64,000 nucleotides of DNA. It comes from Taenia hydatigena. Lineage: Eukaryota; Platyhelminthes; Cestoda; Cyclophyllidea; Taeniidae. Under the pieces are notes generated by a model. The model ran no database searches. It was not told the DNA's origin and was given only the letters and a program-made list of their open reading frames with translations. The stretch is from contig JADWOT020000004.1 of assembly GCA_036345935.2 (NCBI GenBank), positions 10,434,565 through 10,498,564 of the forward strand, read 5' to 3'. The translations under genes were made by a program, and so were the position numbers. How positions within the stretch are numbered: position 1 is the first letter of the stretch; every line of letters starts with the position of its first letter. Below are positions 47,649-59,364 of this stretch, in pieces.

Positions 47649-47915
47649 CTCTGCTTGAAAAAGCCATTGCTCAGTTAATCAAATTGAAAAGACTGTAGTT
47701 CACTTATCGGGAGTATGTTACTCCCCACAGGGCGAACAATAGTGTCACTCATGAAGGGAACCACAGTGCTGACAATGAGAGGCCTCACGTATTGGCACGA
47801 TTGTGGCGACTGGGTGCAACACCTTATGGCGGATATGGAGGCTCATCAAAAGGACAGCCCTACCAATAAGGCAATGACTCAAAGTAGAAGCTACTCCTTC
47901 AAATGGACCATCTTA
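47471..47915 (+). repeat. Inverted repeat P3, right copy (with 44815-45256)
   Basis: See 44815-45256. It runs without a break into the segment matching 45662-46300, so 47471-48277 is a fusion of two pieces that are about 0.6 kb apart on the other side. Confidence 0.85.
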
Positions 47916-48277
47916 AGTCCAACGAGAACTATTTTCACCATTTTCCCACTCGACCTTACGACTACCAACCACCGTCGCGCATGTGAAACACACAGCTATT
48001 TAACATATTACCGCTTCTTTCCCCCTCCCTTTCTTCCCTTCTCTTTCCTTCTCTTCTTCGAAAAGCAAGCCTGCTGTCCCACCGATGTAACATGTGTTTG
48101 TTTTTTTATTACCACCACCATCGAAAATGCACATACTGGATATGCTGCATAAATGCCTTCAACAATCAGACCCGTCTTCCCGTCACACGCAGCAACAGAA
48201 ACTCGCTACTCAAGTCATTCAAGTAACACTTTTATTGCACTCGCATTTCAACCGCATTTCTAGCTCACTGGCATTGT
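47638..48277 (+). repeat. P2-arm-derived segment (mate of 45662-46300)
   Basis: Matches the P2 left arm from about 25870 to 26490 in the same orientation. It ends at 48277, where block D2' begins without any spacer. Confidence 0.8.
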
Positions 48278-49480
48278 GAAAGGTGTTGTGTAGAGGGCCT
48301 CGGCGATGGTTTAATCGTAGGTTTTTTCAGCTTTGACGGCACGAGTTGGTGTCTGAGTGAGTGAGTGAGTGAATGTGGGGTAGACGCAACAGCAGGATTG
48401 GGGCTAGTGGGAAGCTTTGGCATCACTACGCAGACTGTACTTTGTAGCAGTCTTAAGTATTTGCTTGCTAAGTCGTTTCTCTCCTATCAGCAGTTATGTT
48501 CGTGGGTGTTAGCTTTGCAGTGCATTGGACTGTCACACGTCCATCTCTGCATTGCTTGGTTTTTTTTCCTTTTCAGATGCTACAAATTTACTGTGGTGAT
48601 GGTGAAGTAGCATTTGATGATTGTGTGGAGTGATGGTGGGCAGTGCGAGATGTTGGAGTGATTCGCGGCGTTGGCGGTGGCGTTGGTGATGGCGGCGTCT
48701 CGGTCTCAGTTGTGCGATGTAGGTGTCGGCAGGCATGGACGACAGGGACTACCACTGCTATTATGTGAGCATCTCTTTTTTGGGGGGGCATGGGAGGTTG
48801 AGTGGGTGGATGGAGAGGGTGAGGGGGTGGCAAGGAGGGAAGGGATAGGCTGGGGGAGGCGTGTCGTGCTTATGTGTGAAAGAGTGAAGGTGACGCTCTC
48901 TTACCATGACGGCGACGGCGACGGCGACGGCGATAACGACGACGACGATGACGAATAGGAGCGCTATGGGTGAGAGGTCACTGGTGGCAAGTGCGGCATA
49001 TTTTGCTTTCGAAGGTACGTGGATGTTGTTTGTGTGGGAGGGTGGCAGTTAATTTGTTGCTGACTGTATAGGTGATGAGTAATGGCGCTACTCTCGCTAC
49101 TACTGCGACGTAGCCTTGAGAATGCGAATGGGTTGAAAAGGCACAAGTAGGTAGTTGTGAAGAGGAGGAGGGGGAGGAAGTGGTAGAGGCAAGGTAGGGT
49201 GGAGGAATTTAAGGTTGGGGGACGGGATGACTTCGATTTCGCTGACAGACTAATGCTTTATCGACGAGGCGGGCGCGTAATGTGGCTGTGGTGCACTGCT
49301 TGGATGGATTGGCGGTGGTCGCTTGTGATGGCATGAGGGTTGGGTGTGGCTCTGCTGACCTGTGCTTTGCGCTAGGAGAGGGGGTGGAGAAGCATCTCCG
49401 CCTTACAACTCTTTTCCGATATTGCAGGTGCAATGGTTCGGAATGCTTGGAAGGCGAAGGAAGGATTGTGATACTGCACG
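48278..49480 (+). repeat. Duplicated block D2, second copy
   Basis: Direct copy of 32009-33208. It ends at GATACTGCACG (49480), immediately followed by sequence from the P2 left arm starting AAGAGAAAAA. Confidence 0.9.
48907..48955 (+). repeat. (GGCGAC)n/(GAC)n microsatellite
   Basis: About five GGCGAC units running into GAC units; the D2 partner near 32643-32668 is shorter. Confidence 0.9.
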
Positions 49481-50217
49481 AAGAGAAAAAGCAGAGGGGT
49501 TAGAGTCAGTCACGATCTCACGCTTTGCGAATACAGAGCTCATGCTGATCATGTGAGGAATGATTTGCGTATACCATGCAAGATCTTCCATAGGTGTCTC
49601 GATGGGCTTTGGCTATCGCCCAAACTGAATGCTCACTTCCGAACGTGGTTGAATAAATAGACGCAGTTAATTCTTCTACCGCTGAGCAAATCATGCAATT
49701 GAACTACAATGACTCGGCTTGAAAAAGCCATTGCTCAATTCATCAACTTGAAAAGACTTGAGTTCACTTATGGGCAGTATGTTACTCCCCACAGGGCGAA
49801 TAATAATGTCCCTCATGAAAGGAACAACAGTGCTGACAATGAGAGGCCTCATGTATTGGCACGATTGTGGCGACTGAGTGGAACCCCTTATGGCAGATAT
49901 GGAGGCTCATCAAAAGGACAGCCCTACCAATAAGGCAATGACTCAAAGCAGAAGTTACGCCTTCAAATGAACCAACTTAAGTTCAACGAGAACTATTTTC
50001 ACCACTTTATCATTCTATCTTACGGCTACCAACCACCGTCACGCAGGTGTGACACACTGCTATTCAACATCTTAACACTTTTATCGCCCTTCCTTCCTCC
50101 CTTTCCTTCTTCCCTCTTTTTTCTCTTTGCCGAAAAGCAAGCCTGCTGTCCCACCGGTGTGGTATGTATTGGTTCTTTTCTTACCACAATCGAAATTGCA
50201 TACATTGGATATGCTGC
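49481..50217 (+). repeat. P2-arm segment copy (of 25646-26373)
   Basis: About 730 bases match the P2 left arm in direct orientation, from AAGAGAAAAA to TATGCTGCA. Both ends are abrupt joins: to D2' on the left and to D1' on the right. Here the segment found six times in the window gives a 74-codon frame (49709-49933) that ends YGRYGGSSKGQPYQ; the other copies checked have stops in it. Confidence 0.9.
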
Positions 50218-50923
50218 AGAGGGTACTTGGCGAAATCGGATCCATGGATTGTAAGGGGGAGGCTAAAAGAAGAATGCAAGATCACAGAATAATATTCCTG
50301 AGATATTGTTTCATGCAAGAAGGTAAAGGATGGGATGCCATGAGTGGAAGCGCAAAAGCATATTCATGCATTCAGGTACCCACACATATTAAAGACCACA
50401 CGGAGGGATGCTAGTCCACTTACAAGAAAGTGGTGTCGTGAATAACATTGGTGGACTTTCTGCGTACGTGAGAAATGGGTTTGTCATGAATGAGCGATTG
50501 CAGTGTAGCCCTCATGGCAATCGACTGAGGATAAAGCTGGTAGACGCTAGGATCAAAATTTGGCAGCCACTCGACACTCAATATGCCTGCCAACTCCTCA
50601 AATCTCAGGCGTCTACTGCTTCCGTTTATTCGAATTTTCGACTCCTCAATCGTGGGTGTTGTGTTCAGTAGGTTGGATTTGTCGAAGACGCTCGTATAGC
50701 ACAGGCGCAGCTGATAGTAGCCGTTTCTGCTCGCAAAAATACTATCGTTCCATGCGCAGTAAGAACTGTTGAGATTTGGTTGAGTTATTCACCTCTCCGA
50801 GGATGTGGTTTTGAAGTAGATGGCATAAATGTAGATAAGGTAATTTATGGATGCGCAGATGACAATGAAGTGTAACACCGATTGTGGATTTATAGAATGG
50901 AAAGGAAGAGCAGGACCTCCCAT
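50218..50923 (-). pseudogene. Partial GT31 copy: exon 1, intron and the first 45 bases of exon 2
   Basis: Exon 1 (50923-50424) is the same length, 500 bases, as in the parent gene and keeps the GTAAGT donor. The intron (50423-50263) is the same length, 161 bases. Codon 45 (Trp in the parent) is TGA at about 50790, so the product would end just after the membrane anchor. Exon 2 is cut off after 45 bases, at the join to the P2-derived segment, so the whole catalytic domain is missing. This is a duplication pseudogene of the gene at 17906-19490, and intron retention rules out retrocopying. Confidence 0.85.
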
Positions 50924-52720
50924 GTTTCATGCTCCAATGCAGTGCTTAATTCAACTGCGTGCAGTTCATATGCAAGCGCGTCTTACCAGAAACTACTTTG
51001 CTATGTGGTCTATAACGATGGGATAGTGTGCTAGCAATGCTTGAGGCTGGAGTGGCTGTGCTTGCCTCACAGCATCATCTGGCAATGTAGCAGGTGAGTG
51101 CACGTAAACGCATTTGATTCGCATTTGCCTGCCTCTTCACATCCACGCCCACATCACTTCACCCACTGCCTGACGCACCACACACTGCACAAGTGTGTGC
51201 AACATACTGCAACACGGTTGTACTTGCATTTTCTTACTAAAGCGACTGATCTGCCTAAGGCAAGGGAGATATTGTGTATAAATCAGATCTGCAAAATCAG
51301 TAAGAATGCACACACAGCTCGATAGGCGCTGAATAACCTACGACGCATCCCATTAAGTAGCATGCTGACAGGACTATCCTCAAGTAAAGTGCCTCCCGAA
51401 GGAATAATTTAGGTATTTGTATAAAACCGAATATAATTTTAAACAAGCCCGAATTCGGGTTTTAGATGCGCAATCACACCCATGTAATCGGGGTGATGGG
51501 ACAAATTTTGGCATTTTGTTGAGTAACAGTAGCATTGCCATTGGGTATGCATCGTGCATTAATAATGTGCATTTATGTATAACCGAGTGATAGAGATGAA
51601 TCTTTGAGCTAGACAAATTAATGTTTTATGCAGACTTGATTTGGCATCAGTGGGAATGATGTTTACCTTCAAAGATTTGTGCATGAAAGTGTGTGTCAAA
51701 TATTTGCACGTTTTCATTGATACAGAAGTGTATTTTTGCATCATGCATAAGTATGTGCATATGGGGGTACAAATCTAAATTTTGGAAATCAGAATACATG
51801 TATGCATATTAGTGAGCATAGCGTCAGTTTCGTGTTCGCTGCTATGGGCGGCAACGACGACGCGGTTGGTCTATGCAACGCTGCTTTTCAATGCCAATTG
51901 AAGTAATGTGCAGCGGCGTGCTGCTGGCAGCTATCTGGATGGGCTGAAAGTAAGAGCTCAACTGACTACTTCTTCGGTGAAGTAGACGTCATCCAGCCGT
52001 GTTACTTGTGGTGCGGAATTCGCTTGTCTTTGGTGCAAAAGGCCAACTTGAGGCGTGATTCATGGCATTGTGGATGTACGAATGCAGACCAACTTACATG
52101 CGCGACAACCTACATGCATTGCTAGTTGGCCTCATCGTTCACACTCACTACTGGACACACACTACGTGCACATCCGTGCAGACCGCATATCGCATCTAGG
52201 CGATTGTGAATACCGCATGTAAAAAATAAAATCTTAAGAATTTGTCCTCCAAGAGGCTAGAACAATCCGTCAGTGCACGCATCTCAATGGGCGATTGGGA
52301 ATTATCTACCGCAAGCAAGCAAGCACTCGTAGCTTTTACTGTACAATCATTCCAATTCGTAAAACCTGCTCATACAACTACACCTTAGTTTGCTTTTTGT
52401 TTCTGTTCCCACTTGCTTTGCCTGAAACATAATTATTTTACCTTCATTTCAATCCTCCTTCTTTAGCCTCGGTGTGCTCAAATTTGAACCTGCGGATTTC
52501 CATCCAGCTTGACTGCAATTGGTTTAACTGGGAGTTCATATTCTGAGAAGACGTGGCAGGAGCAACGACAAAGTCATTGCTTTCCTCAAAACAGTTGCAA
52601 TCCACCGAACCTTGTGCATCGCATGCTTCAGCATTTAGAGGTAGTTGAGATACCTTATCAACACACCGGGAGAGCATATTGGCACGCAGGATTGTGTATG
52701 GAGACTTGTTCTTGGATGCC
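50218..52720 (+). repeat. Duplicated block D1, second copy
   Basis: Direct copy of 18785-21309. It starts inside GT31 exon 2 and ends at GGATGCC (52720). From there the sequence joins, within about 20 bases, a scrap of inverted block R1. Confidence 0.9.
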
Positions 52721-52815
52721 GCCCTAGTGCGAGTGTAATGAGGACAATGTTGATGTATGAGCACCTTCCCAGTCGATACCTCCATCCTTAAGCAATCCAG
52801 ACAGCATGCTGACAA
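52444..52815 (-). other. Chimeric open frame joining R1 and D1 segments
   Basis: A 123-codon frame. Its start (about 52815-52741) matches the start of the R1 frame (CCLDCLRMEVSTGKVLIHQ; R1 has CCLDCLRIEVSTGKVLIHQ). The rest (SPYTILRANMLSRC onwards) matches the D1 frame at 21093-21311. The join keeps the reading frame and lacks about 19 bases found in R1. No family is recognised. It may be a chance fusion at a duplication join, or may show that the two frames were once adjacent exons. Confidence 0.25.
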
Positions 52816-52866
52816 ACATTCTAAGATATGTTTAAATTGATGGAGGTAGTGTTGAGTGAATCATCG
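52741..52866 (-). repeat. Block R1 fragment, third copy
   Basis: About 125 bases match the outer end of R1' (23430-23549) and the start of R1 (2612-2730), in the same orientation as R1'. Confidence 0.8.
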
Positions 52867-55764
52867 AAAGGCGCACTGGTGGTGCAGCAAATTAATGGAT
52901 GCAACGCACTCATTCTCTTGATTTGCCTGCTCAATTACACAAGTTATCGAGTTGTCCCTGAATCCTAAGTAATGCTTGTGCATCAATACACGCCTTGAAA
53001 AAGGGAGTGGGACTTACCATGATGCACACTTGCCATGTGTGCTCCGTATGGGACGGGGTTAGCTTGTATCCTAAGGCATTTCACATACAGGAAGGTTCCT
53101 TTTGAGGCTGAACCTGCTGCAACACGTGCGCTGTAGTTAGTGCCAAACGAACGAACACTGCTGGACCTGTGTCCAGGCTTAAATATGGGGTTGGAGCAGA
53201 TGTGATCCCCGTTTGACAACTTGGCTAGCCGTGTTTAGCGAACACATCCCAATCAAACTTCGCATGTGGTTTGCCCTCAGCATGAATCCTATACTTTTAC
53301 ATATTCTTTAAAAGGCCTTATTTCCCAACCCATACGTAGGGTGCCGAGAATTTATTTAAGGCAGAGGAGGGCATAATACTAGGGCTGCCAGCATGGCCCG
53401 AAGCCAGCCCATCTTACTAGTTCAGCAAGCGAATATTTCGCTGGAAGTTTTTTGGCAGCAGGCATGTTATTAACCGAGCTTTCTTGTGACGCTTACAATC
53501 ACTGGCGAAACGCTGGGTAGATTAAGAATTGACGCCTCAGTACAAATGGAAACTATTGGCTATCATAAGAATGGCCAGTATGCGTCGAATTTCTCCATCC
53601 GCACGCCAACACTCTAAATGTTGACTAATTTAAAGGCAATATTCCGGAAATTTTACCTCAATGAAAATAGCTACTTAAGTGCAATTGAAACCGTGTAAGT
53701 GGGACCTCTCGTGGAAGTGTTTGGCGTAATCAAGTACAATTGATGGTCTCTATTTTGGTTCCCACCCGACACTTCTTGTTGAGGCTAGAACCGTCTACCT
53801 GCCATCGATCCAATGGGATGACATAGTAGAGATTTTGCAAAATCGTGCCTTTTACATTGGTAGCGTTCCTACACAATAAGGCATATAATTGACTGGTAAA
53901 ACTGCTTTTCATAGAATCTCTCCCCACAATGCCAATGCGAGTTTTGTTTTTGTGCAGTTACTACACATGTAAATATGTACATCTAATTGCCAAGGATTAA
54001 TGTGGGTTACAGCACTCCACCCACATTCACTCTGTTTTGCATTTTGCCTGCAATGTGGGATGTTGAAGTCATTTGCGGGGCGTCTCCTTTGACCTGCGAT
54101 GCGGATCTTGCCATGGATGATATTGTTGCGTTTGATGGCATAGCGATAGATGTTAGCTCTTTTGGTTCAAGCGTTGGATAATTGCATGCTCAGCAGGTAA
54201 ACAGACGAGATGGATGCGAGGTTAGTGTTGAACTGGTAGGCAGGCTTGTGATCGCGTTGAGAAAGGCCGGTGAATTGGAGTGGAAATTGGCGGGAGTGCT
54301 GCAGAGCTGTTTTGAAATCTACTCTGGAACCTTTTCTCGAACTCCGACATGTTCGCATTTTGAAGTGTTTGCCTTTTATCTTTCTATTTACTGACTTTTT
54401 CACTGTACGCGAGTGTATTTTATGTTACTTCTCAGTTTATGTATTTGGAATGGATCAAGTTGACTTGTTTATAGTTGTGTGCATGTACATGAACAAGTCG
54501 AAACGCATACAAATTTTTTTATTGAATGAACATGAGGAATTGAATTTGGACGAGATTTTGTTATCCAGCAACAGCACTTTTCATCGCTTGTTCGTTTCGC
54601 AGAGTAATTTGAAGGGGAGCAGTTGAAGCTGTCCTGGCAGTTGGTTGGATAGTAGATGATATCAAAAGGGGGAGATTATGGCAGGAGGGACCTAATCTGT
54701 TGGAAACAAAGATAAAAATCTACCAATCACCTGGCACTGCACGGTGCTAGATTCGTTGTAGGTGCAAAGTCCGGCAAGAGTATTTTTTTCCTTGGTGTAT
54801 TTTGTGATAAGCATGTAGACATTATTGAACAGTACTGGGTGCTAATTTTGGGCGCAAAACTTGGTAGCGCAGTATTTTTGTATTTAACTAGTTAGGTCTC
54901 ATGTTGGTTATGGTGTCCTGCCAACAGCATGCGTCGTTGCTGACGGTGGTATCGAGGAAGGAGAATGTGGCTGTAGAAGCCAGCCCATGGGAGTCCACTG
55001 AGACGGCACTATGTATGCGCCCTTGAACTCGTCGTCGTCGTCGTCGTTGACAGATGTGGTGTTGCAGACATTCGACCAATCGATCCTGCTGAAGGTTTCC
55101 CTGCTCGATGTTGAATGTTCACTTGCGCAGGACATAAGTAGCGTGACTTTGTGCTCGGAGGAGTTATGAAAGACTGGATGCGGTGTTTTGGTGCTAAGCA
55201 GTAGTCTGGTGAGTACTTTCCTGTACGACGAAATGTTATATAAATGAAGTCTGGTGTTATCATTGGCCTACACTTATTAGTTTCGCTTGTTTGTTTTAAA
55301 ATAGGATGTTCAGGTTCTGTCGCCTTTGATAGTTGCATGGTGTGAGGTGAAGCCAATACGAGGTAGTTGTGAAGCAATCGGCATTGTGGTTAGTGTAAGC
55401 TGTATATGCTTGAAAGTGGTTTGGCTAATGCTAAAGAAATTCGACACAAGTTGTTGAGAAGTTTCTGTGCATGCATAACTTACGCAAGGAAGCGTTTTCA
55501 TTGACGACTACAGGCTTATGTGCTACAGTGAGTAAGGTGACATTGCCAAAGTGCGATTAATTGGTAGGAGAGACGGTAAATGTCCATTGACTTGGTGCCC
55601 CACTTGGTTCCGTGGGTGTGTGTTTAACGACTACATCTGTCGATTAATGGTACTGAGTGTTGCCGCTACCTAATGCAGGTAGTTAAGTTTGTCATCGTAT
55701 GGTTGCCATGCGGCACTAAGTTTGAGGCCGATAGCCACCTCAAGTCTCAGTTGTTCTGTTAATG
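52867..55764. other. Single-copy stretch, no gene assigned
   Basis: Frames at 53987-54181 and 54270-54626 (plus) and 55009-55377 (minus) are protein-like in parts but match nothing I know. The region 54190 shows a donor-like CAGGTAAAC after the first of these. The (CGT)n run at 55027-55047 explains part of the minus-strand frames. Confidence 0.45.
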
Positions 55765-56335
55765 TCATGGTCTTGAGGTCTTATCGTTGACAGGATTTGG
55801 AATTTTGCTTGTAGGCATGATGGTCGGTGGATCCGCATCATTCCCTACGGGATTCGCTTTGGCCATAGAAGGTGGGGAGGAGATTGCAGGTGCAGCACAA
55901 TTACCAAGGAGAGCACGGAGGATGGCGCTGGAGGCGGAGAGATGAACTGTGTAACGCATCAGTAGTTGGCTAAATTACGAGTGTTGGTGGTGGGGCCACT
56001 TGTTTTCCTCGCCGTTGTACCTTCACTGGGTATGTGGAATAAATGTGTATTCTGCTCGAATGTTGTGTCTTATTTGGTGTTGATGGGGTGAGGGAAGGCT
56101 GAAGGCGCTGCAGTGGGTATGTATACAATAGTGATGGAGATGTTTTGTTGCGATTTATAGTGCTGTTGACCGCTGCGTAATATTTTGCTTTGGGAGGTGT
56201 GAAAGTGTTGTTATCATGTTGCCCTGCAGTTGCTTGTTGACATGGATGACGAGCGCATCTTAAAGTAGGCTGTCCACTGTTGAGTGTGTCATGAGTTGGT
56301 AGGAAATGACATGCTAACACTTAGCCATGAAAATG
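55765..56335 (-). repeat. Diverged inverted relative of 41113-41620
   Basis: Collinear, patchy likeness to 41.1-41.62 kb on the other strand, including a shared SAI.RALLG peptide frame. It is much more diverged than the P2 arms are from each other. Confidence 0.5.
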
Positions 56336-58118
56336 GGTTTCAAATGTGCGAAATATGTGGCAGTGTCAGCCATTAAACTTGTCAATGATGGAAGAAAAAC
56401 ACGCGCAAGCCGTACGCGCTAGCTACTGAATTTGCACGCAACCAAGGAAAGAGGGAGGAATACCACATCTACGGCTGCAATATTGTGCCGCCACCTTCAT
56501 TGACGAGTGGGATAAAGAAGGGGGCTAGACTTTCGGTGGATCAGCGGAACAGCATAAAGGAAAATGAAGGGGCAAGGAGGTGAATATATCACTGAATAAA
56601 TCAGTGACTCAATCAATCAATCAACCGGACACACGGTCGGTGAAGCAGTGGAATCACTAGTCAGTCAGAGAATTGGAAGAATGGAACGATTTGTGGGGTG
56701 CATGCATTAATTATTCACCTGCGAATTTCCCACAGGGACGTGTGAAGCCCATCACGGAAGAGTTCATAGCCATCGACATAATAAACACCACCTTGAACGG
56801 TGCATCCCTCATGATAAAACGCGCTTTCTTTTCTTATGGGCAAAGCTGGTCATGGTAGCACTCATGAATGACCTAAACGAGGCGATTTTCTACAATGTGC
56901 CTGCATTAAAGGTGACAAAAGTGCACTAACTCTAAGACGTATGAAATGAAGGGTTTTGTGAATGCTTTTTTTGCATCTTTCGCCACTTTTAAAGGTGGAT
57001 TAATTGCGTTGACTGAATCGAAGAGTTCACTTGATCTTTATTCGTCTTTGTTGCTGGCCTCCCATCTGATTCGCCGTGAATTAGCGCTGCCCTCCGCCGA
57101 GTAATCCCACCAGCAAGCTAAATCGTCTGCAAAGCGCAACTGTGCGCTCAACCCTTCGCAGTTCATCGCCTTAATATGTGCCTGTACAACGGCATATCTC
57201 TCGTGCGATAGGAAGCCGAGGTAGAGCAGAGCACTGACGTTTGGGTTGAAAAGGTGACCTGCAGTTTTTGGAATGCATGCCTGTTTGAATGCACTATTTG
57301 GTGAAGAGGCGGTCAAAATACTTGAACTGCATGACCAAACGGATGGCACTAGCTCCGAAGGGACTCCGAACGGACTCCGAACTCCTATGGCTTTGACCTC
57401 CTCTAGCGTTAGGGATTTAGAGCACCAAAGGGGAAGTAAGAGAGGTAGGCAGCGCCCAAGTGTCTTAAAGGCCTTGAGAGCTAAAAGTAGCCTCCTCTGT
57501 CCCCTTTGCATGTGCTCTCCGCCGACGAGAAGTAAACAAATCATGTCCTCGCACTACCTGACCTCAGCTTTCAGTAAGCAGTGTTATAATCATCATTTAT
57601 TTGTCTATTATGCCACACTATGCATGCTGTACACTATGTTAACAAATCTTTAACGCGCTTGCTGCATTCGCAATGCTTGTGTTCTTCAAATGTACTGTGA
57701 TTTCGAGATGCTGTGACACTTTCCTCACGCAAGTGTTATTTAAGGAATGACTGCGTGTCGGGTTTTACGGGTTCTGTTCGGTGGTAATAGTCGAGACTTC
57801 ATTTATATGCACGAAAACATGCACGAGTGCTTTACGTGAATGGGAATTTTATTATTTAATATTAAGCTACTACTCTTGAATCGTTTCGTATCATCAGAAG
57901 TCATTTATCGGTCGCCGTTAATTTGCACTTATCCGCGAATCCCACCAACTCTTTTCTATTTTACCTACATATGTGCTTGCCAAATTATACGCAGGAAGAG
58001 AAAAGCCTACCGTGTAGGATTTGTTCTTTTTCACATAAATTCTTTTGCTTCCTTGTTGGAATGCATGATAATGCTTGAGGCACTTAAGTTAAATTCAACG
58101 CATAGTGTGTTAGAGAGT
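56336..58118. other. Single-copy stretch, few candidates
   Basis: Apart from the open frame at 57038-57544, nothing is recognised. A short run of ATCA repeats lies near 56610-56625, and a tandem GGACTCCGAAC pair near 57360-57382. Confidence 0.5.
57038..57544 (-). other. Open frame of 168 codons, unrecognised
   Basis: A relatively GC-rich frame with a Leu-rich N-terminus and the segment LRFADDLACWW. FADD recalls the FADD/YADD catalytic motif of non-LTR reverse transcriptases. The surrounding residues do not follow that domain and the frame is too short, so I do not call it a retroelement. A 126-codon frame on plus (57273-57653) overlaps it. It could be an exon or a decayed repeat. Confidence 0.25.
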
Positions 58119-58123
58119 ATGCT

Positions 58124-58351
58124 TGTAGAAGGTTCCTCCTCTTCTTTCTTATCGCCCTTGTTGTTAGAAGTCTGAACACGCTTCGGCATCTTTATTATGG
58201 ATGAGAGAGAGGGTACAGCGAGACCTTGCAAGCGAGTTCAGGACGGGGATGAGTCACGCCCCTGGGAGTCACCACGCCGCTCCGCTACCAGGTTCAAATT
58301 GTCGCCCCCCCTCTGGCCTACAAAGCACACTTAAAGAGCATTAGTATCACA
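58124..58351 (-). repeat. 3' LTR of the Ty3/Gypsy element
   Basis: A 228-base terminal repeat, matching the 5' LTR with scattered differences. It begins TGTGAT after the purine tract. Because the first 22 or so gag codons fall inside the repeat, it also carries a gag-start fragment (MPKRVQTSNNKGDKKEEEEP). Confidence 0.85.
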
Positions 58352-58407
58352 TAGTCCCTCGTCTTTTGAGCGCCGTCCCCGGTGCTACTCTCATTGGTTC
58401 TCCTTAA

Positions 58408-59364
58408 TTAAACCATCGGGTGGCTTCTTTCTTCTACGATTACGTAGGTTTTGTCCTCGTAACCGACCGGCGGAGCACCTCTGTAAGGTCGGATCTTATT
58501 GTGATGGACGGTTATTGGCTGGGTATGGAGTTCTGCATTGCGGATGAGGTAGTTCGTGGGAGACAGGACTTTTACTACGCGGAAGGGGTCTTTACTCCAA
58601 GGGTGGTGAAATTTGCGATATATTCCAGGCGGAGGAACCGGACGATATATTTGGACGAGATCTTCTTCGTGGTAGACGGTGAGTCGATTGTGCTTGTCGT
58701 GGTGTTGCTTTTGTCTGGCATGATATCTTTGCAGGTGTCGGCGGGCAAGATTAAACGCCTTCCTTATTCCTTCTTTGAGACGTAGTACGTACTCCATGGC
58801 GTTGTCAGTAGCGACTTCCTTACTCGGTAGGAATACATCGGAGGGAACTCTCATCTCGCGGCCTGTGAGCATCTTGAACGGAGAGACACCGGTTGATGTA
58901 TGGACCGTAGCCCTATAGGCGAGAAAAGCGCGTCCGATGTTTAAATCCCAATCTTCCGATCGTGCCTCCTTCGTGAAAGCCTTTAGTAGTCCTATCAGGA
59001 TTCGGTTAGTTCCGAGGGACTTGCATAGTTTAGTAAAGAGTCGGCTTTCCAAACTAGGGCCTTGGTCGCTATGGACTGATTCAGGCACTCCGTGTTGGCA
59101 GATCCAACGATTGAAAATGGTTGACACGACTGTCTCGGCGTCTTGCGACTTCATGAATTCCGCTTTGGCCACTTTCGTGAAGTAGTCAACCATAAATAGA
59201 ATATGTCGGCTTCCCTTCTTGGTGAGTGGTAGAGGGCCCATGATGTCAATACCCACTCGTTCGCTCGCAAATCCTGTAGGCATAGGCTGCAGGGATGCAA
59301 CTGCTGTGGAATGAGGGTTCTTGAACCTGCTGCAAGTAATGCAGGTTCGGCAGAAGTCCTGCAC
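58408..59364 (-). pseudogene. pol: Integrase of the Ty3/Gypsy element, catalytic Glu missing
   Basis: A 318-codon open frame. It starts in the zinc-binding region (CRTCITC), then has the core with the first Asp in VGIDIMGPLP (residue 40, about 59245) and the second in HSDQGP (residue 100). A C-terminal domain follows (PWSKDPFRVVKVLSPTNYLI). In Ty3/Gypsy integrases the catalytic Glu lies about 35 residues after the second Asp. Here the sequence passes from SLGTNR straight to LIGLLKAF, so a block of roughly a dozen or more residues, with that Glu, is absent without breaking the frame. The rest of the domain is well kept. Strand transfer would not be expected. Confidence 0.85.

Noticed and set aside
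57038..57544. LRFADDLACWW as a non-LTR reverse transcriptase motif
   Set aside because: Only the FADD-like tetrapeptide fits; the preceding reverse-transcriptase blocks are absent and the frame is too short.
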